From: Methanobacteriota archaeon
GTDB lineage: Archaea > Halobacteriota > Methanocellia > Methanocellales > Methanocellaceae
NCBI GenBank assembly: GCA_023436075.1
Contig: JAEZKS010000219.1
Span: forward strand, 1-19,335
Length of the DNA: 19,335 nt
Direction: 5' to 3'
Shown here: positions 13,585 through 19,335 of the stretch, in pieces
Layout: each line of letters starts with the position of its first letter
How positions within the stretch are numbered: the stretch's first letter is position 1
The notes under the pieces: generated by a model
The model's database searches: none
Told to the model about the DNA's origin: nothing
Seen by the model: the letters and a program-made list of their open reading frames with translations, nothing else
Made by a program: the position numbers and the translations under genes

Positions 13585-15303
13585 ATGCTCGTGACGGACG
13601 TATTGATGATGCTATTATTCTTGCTGGTGCTGCTTGCCTTCGTCAAGCCGCTCGGCATCTACATAGCAAAGGTTTTCGACGGCGAAGTCCGGTTCGGAAA
13701 AAGGGCCGAACAGGCTATCTACCGGCTATCAGGGATCGATCCCTCAGTCGAGATGGGCTGGAAGAAGTATGCCGTCGCCATGCTGGCGTTCAACCTGCTG
13801 GGCTTCGTGTTCCTGCTACTGCTATTGCTGTTACAGGGCTCGCTGCCGCTGAACCCGCAGGGCTTCCCCGGCTTCGCCTGGGACCTGGCGATCAATACGG
13901 CTTCCAGCTTCGTGGCCAACACGAACTGGCAGAACTACGTCGGGGAGTCTACTGCCAGCTACCTAACCCAGATGGTCGGCCTGGCCGTGCAGAACTTCCT
14001 GTCGGCAGCCACCGGCATCTGCATCGCCATCGCTTTCATCCGTGGCATTGCCCGGAAGAACTCGCCAACCATCGGTAACTTCTGGGTGGACATTGTACGC
14101 TGCACGCTGTATCTCCTCTTGCCGCTGTCCGTGATCATCGCCGTTGTCCTGATGTCCCAGGGCGTTATCCAGAACTTCAGCCCGTACGTAACCACAACTG
14201 CAGTCGATCCGTTCACCGCATCCGACGGCGCCTTGATCACCGGGCAGACGCTGCCCATGGGCCCCGTCGCCTCGCAGGAAGTAATCAAGAATCTGGGCAC
14301 TAATGGCGGCGGGTACGCAAACGCCAACGCCGCGCACCCGTACGAGAACCCGAACGTGGTAACCAACCTTCTCGAGATCTTTTCGATCATGATCATCGCG
14401 TTCTCGATGTTTTACACGTTCGGCTACATGGTCAAAGACACGCGGCAGGGCTGGGCGCTCATAGCTGTGGTCATCATCAGCCTGACCATCTGCATGGCCT
14501 TCTTCTATGCGGCTGAGTCCTACGGCAACCCGCTGCTGGGCAGCCTCAACCTCACCGGCCCGTACATGGAGGGCAAGGAGGTACGGTTCGGCCTCGGGCA
14601 GAGCTTGCTGTTTTCCGCCGCCACCACCGGGACGTCGACCGGCGCCGTGAACAACATGCACGATTCGCTGACGCCGCTCGGAGGCATGGTGCCGCTGTTC
14701 CTGATGCTGACGAGCGAGGTGCTGCCTGGTGGCGTGGGCTCCGGCCTCTACACTATGCTGGCCTACGTGATCATCGGCGTGTTCATTGCCGGGCTGATGA
14801 TCGGCCGGACGCCAGAGTATCTGGGCAAGAAGATCGAGGCACTGGAGATGCGGGGATCCATCGTGGTCGTGCTGACCTCTGGCTTGTTGATACTGGTCTT
14901 CACGGGCATCGCGCTGGTCGCGACCTTCGGGACCTCGTCCATTGCCAACCCCGGCCCCCACGGGCTCACCGAGATCGTCTACGCGTTCGCGTCCATGGCG
15001 AACAACAACGGCAGCGCCTTCGCCGGCCTCACCGGCAACACGCTGTTCTACAACCTGACGGGCGCGTTCTGCATGCTCGTGGGTCGCTTCGCTCCGGCGA
15101 TAGCGGTGCTGGCCATGGCCGGCTCGCTGGCGACCAAGAAACACTACCAGGTCACATCGGCCACTCTGCCCACGCATAAGCCCGCCTTCATCTTGTGGCT
15201 GATCTTCGTCATACTGCTGGTGGGCGTGGTCACTTTCTTCTGCCTGCTGGCGGTCGGACCGGTCGTTGAGCACCTGCTCATGACCCAGGGGGTGACCTTC
15301 TAA
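13585..15303 (+). CDS. kdpA: K+-transporting ATPase subunit KdpA
   Basis: This 572-residue channel-like subunit of KdpFABC selects and passes K+ before the P-type subunit drives it inward. It is a polytopic membrane protein with about ten helices. Typical segments are the N-terminal helix ending KPLGIYIAKVFDGE, the first pore region NTASSFVANTNWQNYVGE, the second TNGGGYANANAAHPYENP, the third GTSTGAVNNMHDSLTPLGG and the fourth ANNNGSAFAGLTGNTLFYN, all matching selectivity-filter loops. ATG 13585 has GGAG 8 bases upstream; GTG 13576 and ATG 13579 are too close to that site. The gene is first of the operon and shares one base with kdpB (TAATG). No kdpF-like small hydrophobic ORF precedes it. 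Confidence 0.96.
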   Translation: MLVTDVLMMLLFLLVLLAFVKPLGIYIAKVFDGEVRFGKRAEQAIYRLSGIDPSVEMGWKKYAVAMLAFNLLGFVFLLLLLLLQGSLPLNPQGFPGFAWDLAINTASSFVANTNWQNYVGESTASYLTQMVGLAVQNFLSAATGICIAIAFIRGIARKNSPTIGNFWVDIVRCTLYLLLPLSVIIAVVLMSQGVIQNFSPYVTTTAVDPFTASDGALITGQTLPMGPVASQEVIKNLGTNGGGYANANAAHPYENPNVVTNLLEIFSIMIIAFSMFYTFGYMVKDTRQGWALIAVVIISLTICMAFFYAAESYGNPLLGSLNLTGPYMEGKEVRFGLGQSLLFSAATTGTSTGAVNNMHDSLTPLGGMVPLFLMLTSEVLPGGVGSGLYTMLAYVIIGVFIAGLMIGRTPEYLGKKIEALEMRGSIVVVLTSGLLILVFTGIALVATFGTSSIANPGPHGLTEIVYAFASMANNNGSAFAGLTGNTLFYNLTGAFCMLVGRFAPAIAVLAMAGSLATKKHYQVTSATLPTHKPAFILWLIFVILLVGVVTFFCLLAVGPVVEHLLMTQGVTF

Positions 15304-17363
15304 TGGCTAAGGCGACAAAGGCGCAGAGCTTCTTCACTCCGCAGGTAGCCTACGAGGCGTTCCTTGGCTCGTTCGCAAAGCTCGACCCGCGGCATCTCTG
15401 GAAGAACCCGGTGATGTTGTCGGTGGAGATCGGAAGCGTCATTACCACCATCGGCTTCCTCTACGCGCTCGCTACGGACGGGAAGTGGCCCTTCTTCGGC
15501 CTGGTGGCCGTGTGGCTGTGGCTGACCGTCCTGTTCGCAAATTTCGCCGAGTCGGTCGCCGAGATCAAGGGCCGTGCCCGTGCCGACGACCTGCGCCGGA
15601 CCCGCTCGAACCTGATGGCCAAGCAGGTAAAGGAGAAGAAGCTAGGTGCGCCCTTCGAGCCAGTCCCGGCGACGGGCCTGAAGAAAGACGATCTCGTGCT
15701 CGTCCAGACGGGTGACATCATTCCCGCCGACGGCGAGATAGTGGCGGGTGCCGCCGTGATCAACGAGTCGGCGGTCACCGGCGAGTCAGCCCCGGTAATC
15801 CGGGAGGCCGGCGGCGATCGCTGTAGCGTGGTGGCCGGGACAAAAGTGATTTCCAATGAGATCATCGTGCGAGTCACCGTGAACCAGGGCGAAGCCTTCC
15901 TGGATAAGCTCATCTCCATGATCGAGACGGCGAAGCGGCCTAAGACGCCCAACGAGATCGCGCTCGAGACGCTGCTGATCGCGCTGACGGCGATCTTTGT
16001 GTTCGTCTGCGCAAACTTCTGGTCGCTGTCCGTCTACAGTTCCAACGCCGTCGGCCACGGAACTCCCACGGACGTGGTGGTCCTGGTCGCGCTGTTCGTA
16101 TGCCTGGCACCAACGACCATCGCCGCGCTGCTGCCGGCGATCGGCATTGCGGGCATGGACCGACTCTTCGGCAAGAACGTGATCGCCCTCTCCGGCCGTG
16201 CAATTGAAGCCTCGGGAGACGTCGACACGATCCTGCTCGATAAAACGGGCACTATCACCCACGGGAACCGGCAGGCCGTGGGCTTTATACCGGTTGACGG
16301 ACACACCGACAGGGAAGTGGCCGAGGCTGCCTACATCGCCTCGCTGAGTGACGAGACGCCTGAGGGCAGGAGCACAGAGAAGCTGGCGCTGGAGAAGTAC
16401 GGTATCGAGCGTAAGGCAGAGGTTGCGGACTATAAGCCTGTTCAATTCAGCGCCACGACGCGCATGAGCGGCGCCGACATCGGGGGGCGCAAGTACCGGA
16501 AGGGAGCGCCGGACGCCATCGAGAACTATGTGGTGAAGGATGGCGGAGATCATATCCACCCCGGCACCAACGCCATCGTCACCGAGATCGCCCGGACCGG
16601 AGGCACGCCGCTCCTCGTCTGCGTCGGCAACGACGTTTACGGCGTCATCCACCTGAGGGACGTGCTGAAGGAGGGCATCAAAGAACGCATCTCCAGGGTG
16701 AAGTCGATGGGGATCAAGACGATCCTGATCACCGGCGATAACCCGCTGACAGCCGCTCACATCGCGAAGGAGGCAGGCATAGACGAGTACGTAGCACAGG
16801 CGAAGCCGGAGGACAAGCTGCGCATCGTCAAGGAGAAGCAGGCGGAGGGCATCATGGTCGCCATGACCGGCGACGGCACCAACGACGCGCCGGCGCTGGC
16901 CCAGGCGGACGTGGGCGTGGCCATGAGCGCGGGTACCCAGACCGCCCGCGAGGCGGCGAACATGGTCGATCTGGACAACGACCCGTCGAAGCTAATCGAC
17001 ATCGTGCGCATCGGCAAGGAAATACTGATGACCCGCGGGGCGCTGACAACCTTCAGCATCGCCAATGACGTCGCAAAGTACTTCGTCATCATCCCGGCCG
17101 CCCTGTACACCGTATACCCGCAGCTGGACGTCCTGGACATCCTGGGGCTCCATTCACCGGAGAGTGCCATCCTGTCAGCAGTGATCTTCAACGCGATCAT
17201 CATCGTGCTGCTGATACCGCTGGCGCTCCGGGGCGTGATGTTCAGGCCCACTACGGCGAGCAAAATGTTCACGCGGAACCTGCTGCTGTACGGCGTGGGC
17301 GGCGTGATCGTGCCCTTCATCGGGATCAAGCTGATCGATATGATCATAGGAGTATTCATATAG
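15303..17363 (+). CDS. kdpB: K+-transporting P-type ATPase subunit KdpB
   Basis: This 686-residue catalytic subunit of the high-affinity K+ pump hydrolyses ATP through an aspartyl phosphate. TGES lies at 159-162 in the actuator domain; Ser162 is the residue whose phosphorylation inhibits the E. coli enzyme. The phosphorylated Asp is D313 in DKTGTITHGN. The nucleotide domain follows, with a KGAPDAI segment. The hinge motif TGDGTNDAPALAQADVGVAM lies at about 522-541. About seven membrane helices are visible: two before and two after the actuator domain, three at the C-terminus. Its ATG overlaps the kdpA stop by one base, implying translational coupling. Length matches bacterial KdpB (682). All key residues are present. 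Confidence 0.97.
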   Translation: MAKATKAQSFFTPQVAYEAFLGSFAKLDPRHLWKNPVMLSVEIGSVITTIGFLYALATDGKWPFFGLVAVWLWLTVLFANFAESVAEIKGRARADDLRRTRSNLMAKQVKEKKLGAPFEPVPATGLKKDDLVLVQTGDIIPADGEIVAGAAVINESAVTGESAPVIREAGGDRCSVVAGTKVISNEIIVRVTVNQGEAFLDKLISMIETAKRPKTPNEIALETLLIALTAIFVFVCANFWSLSVYSSNAVGHGTPTDVVVLVALFVCLAPTTIAALLPAIGIAGMDRLFGKNVIALSGRAIEASGDVDTILLDKTGTITHGNRQAVGFIPVDGHTDREVAEAAYIASLSDETPEGRSTEKLALEKYGIERKAEVADYKPVQFSATTRMSGADIGGRKYRKGAPDAIENYVVKDGGDHIHPGTNAIVTEIARTGGTPLLVCVGNDVYGVIHLRDVLKEGIKERISRVKSMGIKTILITGDNPLTAAHIAKEAGIDEYVAQAKPEDKLRIVKEKQAEGIMVAMTGDGTNDAPALAQADVGVAMSAGTQTAREAANMVDLDNDPSKLIDIVRIGKEILMTRGALTTFSIANDVAKYFVIIPAALYTVYPQLDVLDILGLHSPESAILSAVIFNAIIIVLLIPLALRGVMFRPTTASKMFTRNLLLYGVGGVIVPFIGIKLIDMIIGVFI

Positions 17364-17376
17364 GGAGGGAAAGAGC

Positions 17377-17952
17377 ATGAGCGATATCATCAAAGATCTA
17401 AGGCCACTGCTCGTAGTCTTCGCGGCACTGGTCGTCATTACCGGCGTCGTATACCCGCTGGTCGTGTTCGTCATCGGCCAGGCTGCGTTCCCGTACCAGG
17501 CGAATGGCAGCCTGATCAAGGACGGCAACGGCACCGTCATCGGCTCGGAGCTCATCGGCCAGCAGTTCGCCGCCGATAAGTACTTCTGGTCCCGCCCGTC
17601 CTCCACGGGCGGTTTCCCGTACAACTCGCTCGCGTCAGGCGGCTCCAACCTGGGGCCGACCAACGCGAAGCTGATCGCCGACATCACGAATCGGACGCTG
17701 CTCATCAGGCAGGCCACCGGCGCTGACAGCGTGCCCGCCGACCTGGTGATGAGCTCAGGCAGCGGCCTGGACCCGCACATCAGCCTGGACGCCGCGTTGC
17801 TGCAGGCGCCCCGTGTGGCTGAGGCCCGTGGCCTGGATGTCGGGACTGTCGAGCAATTCGTCAGGGACCGCGCGGAAAAGCCGATCTTCGGGATCGCAGG
17901 CGAGGAGATAGTAAACGTTTTAACGTTAAATCTCGCTCTGGATAAGTTGTGA
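17377..17952 (+). CDS. kdpC: K+-transporting ATPase subunit KdpC
   Basis: This 191-residue accessory subunit stabilises the Kdp complex and is thought to raise ATP affinity. A single N-terminal membrane helix (about 11-33) is followed by an extracytoplasmic domain. Signature segments are GSELIGQQFAADKYFWSRPS, GSNLGPTNAKL and GSGLDPHISLDAALLQAPRVAEARGL. The start has a strong GGGAGGG 7 bases upstream, lying right after the kdpB stop (13 bases between genes). The stop overlaps or abuts the start of the kdpD-like gene. Length equals the E. coli protein (190). Confidence 0.96.
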   Translation: MSDIIKDLRPLLVVFAALVVITGVVYPLVVFVIGQAAFPYQANGSLIKDGNGTVIGSELIGQQFAADKYFWSRPSSTGGFPYNSLASGGSNLGPTNAKLIADITNRTLLIRQATGADSVPADLVMSSGSGLDPHISLDAALLQAPRVAEARGLDVGTVEQFVRDRAEKPIFGIAGEEIVNVLTLNLALDKL

Positions 17953-19163
17953 GCATGACCCCCGAGTATCGACGCCCCGACCCGGACGAGCTGCTGAAGC
18001 TGATCACGGCGGAAGAGGCGCGGGAGAACCGAGGCAAGCTGACGATCTACTTCGGCTACGCGCCGGGCGTCGGCAAGACCTATTCGATGCTGTCCGACGC
18101 CCAGGGCCTGTGCAAGGAGGGGAAGGGCGTCGTGATCGGCTGGCTACAGACGCACGGCCGGAAGGAAACTGAGTCCCTCGCCGAAGGCATGGAATTCGTG
18201 CCGACCATTGAGGTCGAGTACAGCGGCATCAGGCTCAAGGAGATGAACCTGCAGGCCATCCTCGACCGGAAGCCGGAGATCGTGGTGGTCGACGAGCTGG
18301 CCCACACGAACGCGCCGGGGATGAAGCACCAGAAGCGCTACCAGGACGTCGAGGAAATACTTGACGCAGGCATCGACGTCTACGCGACGCTCAACGTGCA
18401 GCATCTGGAGAGTCTCAACGACACGGTCGCGAAGATCTCGGGCGCAATCATGAGAGAGACCGTCCCCGATCCTCTGTTCCTATCTTCCGACGAGGTCAAG
18501 CTGATCGACCTGCCGGTGGACGATCTGCTCAAGCGGCTGAAAGAAGGAAAGGTCTATACGAGGGACATGGCGAAGGAAGCCGTCCACAGGTTCTTCGAGC
18601 CCTACACCCTGCTGGGGCTGCGGCAGCTTGCCACCCGGGAGGTATCGATCCGCCTCGACTACCGCATGTTCCGCTACCTGAAGGAGCACGGGCTGACGGG
18701 GCCCTGGTATGCGTCCGATCGCATCATGGTCGGCCTGCACGCCAGCCCTTACGCTATCCAGATCGTCCGGGCGGCCTTCAGGCTGTCAAGCGAGCTGAAC
18801 GCAGAGTTGATCGCGGTGCACGTGGTGAGCGACCAGGACAAACGCTTTACTGACGAGGAGAAGGCATGGCTTCAGAAAGCGATCGCCGTGGCCGAGAGCC
18901 TGAAGGTGAAGATCGTCGAGCTGAGGGGTAATGACATCTCGGCGGAGATGGCCCGGTTCGCGAACGAGAACAATATCACCAAGATTCTCATCGGCAAGCC
19001 GCTACGGCACGGGAACATCCGGCCCATCGACCGGCTGTTGTTGCTGACTTCCGGCATCGACGTGTACATCTATGCCGGACAGGGAAAAGAGCCTGTCTCC
19101 GGGGCTGACGAGATGATGTTCAAAAACCCCTTGAACCGGCTGCTGAAATATTTCAAAGGATAA
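17949..19163 (+). CDS. kdpD: Short KdpD: sensor and USP domains, no histidine kinase
   Basis: This 404-residue cytosolic protein corresponds to the N-terminal half of bacterial KdpD (about 890 residues). The Kdp sensor domain (about 28-235) has Walker A GYAPGVGKT (36-44) and Walker B IVVVDE (111-116) followed by LAHTN. A universal-stress-protein domain (about 255-385, RIMVGLHASPY... LIGKPLRHGN) follows; in bacterial KdpD this region binds c-di-AMP. There are no membrane helices, no His-kinase domain, and no kdpE in the window. The stop is natural: the 170 bases after it do not encode the missing half. Short KdpDs are known from cyanobacteria and others. It starts at GTG 17949 (GTGA overlap with the kdpC stop) or ATG 17955; neither has a clear ribosome site, suggesting coupling to kdpC. 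It may gate pump activity or assembly directly. Confidence 0.9.
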   Translation: MSMTPEYRRPDPDELLKLITAEEARENRGKLTIYFGYAPGVGKTYSMLSDAQGLCKEGKGVVIGWLQTHGRKETESLAEGMEFVPTIEVEYSGIRLKEMNLQAILDRKPEIVVVDELAHTNAPGMKHQKRYQDVEEILDAGIDVYATLNVQHLESLNDTVAKISGAIMRETVPDPLFLSSDEVKLIDLPVDDLLKRLKEGKVYTRDMAKEAVHRFFEPYTLLGLRQLATREVSIRLDYRMFRYLKEHGLTGPWYASDRIMVGLHASPYAIQIVRAAFRLSSELNAELIAVHVVSDQDKRFTDEEKAWLQKAIAVAESLKVKIVELRGNDISAEMARFANENNITKILIGKPLRHGNIRPIDRLLLLTSGIDVYIYAGQGKEPVSGADEMMFKNPLNRLLKYFKG

Positions 19164-19200
19164 GTCGGCTGGTATTTATAAGCGCTACCTGATAGCCCGT

Positions 19201-19231
19201 CGTTTTAACACTAAAACACTAAACGTTTTTT
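19201..19231 (+). terminator. Weak hairpin plus oligo-T after kdp operon
   Basis: CGTTT (19201-19205) can pair with AAACG (19221-19225), followed directly by six T residues (19226-19231). The stem is short and AT-rich, but oligo-T alone supports archaeal termination, and it lies 38 bases after the last kdp stop codon. Confidence 0.4.
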
Positions 19232-19236
19232 ATTTC

Positions 19237-19335
19237 CACTAAGGTCACTAAGGTCTCTAAAGTCACGGTTAAACCACAAAGGGCACGAACGGCACGAATT
19301 CAAAGACACTAAAGTCTCTAAAGCCTCCAAGTTTA
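19237..19335. repeat. Repeat-rich non-coding tail
   Basis: Short units recur: CACTAAGGTCACTAAGGTCTCTAAAG, then ACACTAAAGTCTCTAAAGCC, with ACCACAAAGGGCACGAACGG between them. The style (ACCACAxAGG..., runs of CTAAxG) resembles the intergenic repeats at 1-90 and 6931-7133, suggesting one loose family marking gene-unit borders. No coding sequence is visible. Confidence 0.45.

Noticed and set aside
13963..15273. 436-codon minus-strand ORF across kdpA
   Set aside because: High-GC antisense artefact; the translation is rich in His, Gln, Arg and Asp, and the plus strand encodes a textbook KdpA.
15786..16760. 324-codon minus-strand ORF across kdpB
   Set aside because: Shadow of the conserved KdpB frame, same compositional artefact.
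19237..19335. CRISPR-like array at the right edge
   Set aside because: The repeated units are short, unequal, and adjacent without regular unique spacers.

Overview
The window looks like a chromosomal segment of a methanogen-type euryarchaeon with moderately high GC. Archaeal markers are the exonuclease (small) subunit of the D-family DNA polymerase, a Cdc48/VAT two-ring AAA ATPase, an archaeal-type signal peptidase with a Ser/His pair, an archaeal AMP phosphorylase, a haloarchaeal/thermoplasmatal-like glucose dehydrogenase, and TATA boxes 25-45 bases ahead of starts. My best guess is Methanocellales (Methanocella-like). That guess rests on recalled gene style and codon bias, not on any search.

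Layout. Positions 1-4200 are housekeeping. A minus-strand signal peptidase is divergent from polB (DP1). A minus-strand alanine-rich hypothetical gene, with its own hairpin terminator, is divergent from a trans-polyprenyl diphosphate synthase. After a 450-base gap holding a long imperfect dyad comes cdc48 (4648-6930). Positions 6931-7133 hold a 32-bp-arm inverted repeat just ahead of a zinc-dependent glucose 1-dehydrogenase-like gene. The 3' end of that gene overlaps a convergent gene for a secreted, papain/C39-like cysteine peptidase. Next come a composite hairpin repeat and an AMP phosphorylase gene cut by one in-frame TGA. Positions 10985-13094 hold a VOC/glyoxalase-type protein with a small C-terminal HTH-like tail and two convergent secreted proteins. 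One of these has a linker with 16 N-glycosylation sequons, part of it encoded by a 12-bp tandem repeat.

From about 13.4 kb an AT-rich promoter region leads into a complete kdp operon (kdpA-kdpB-kdpC plus a kinase-less kdpD). It encodes the high-affinity K+ P-type ATPase with an N-terminal-only KdpD (Kdp sensor domain plus USP domain). No kdpF, kdpE or histidine kinase is visible. The operon ends at 19163 and is followed by a weak oligo-T terminator and a repeat-rich tail.

Most genes are unrelated housekeeping or stress functions; only kdpABCD is a clear functional operon. I did not find a convincing new defence or mobile system. The most notable items are the single in-frame TGA in an otherwise intact AMP phosphorylase, the regulator-poor kdp operon with a candidate operator and leader ORF, the repeat-encoded glycosylation linker, and several distinct intergenic inverted repeats.
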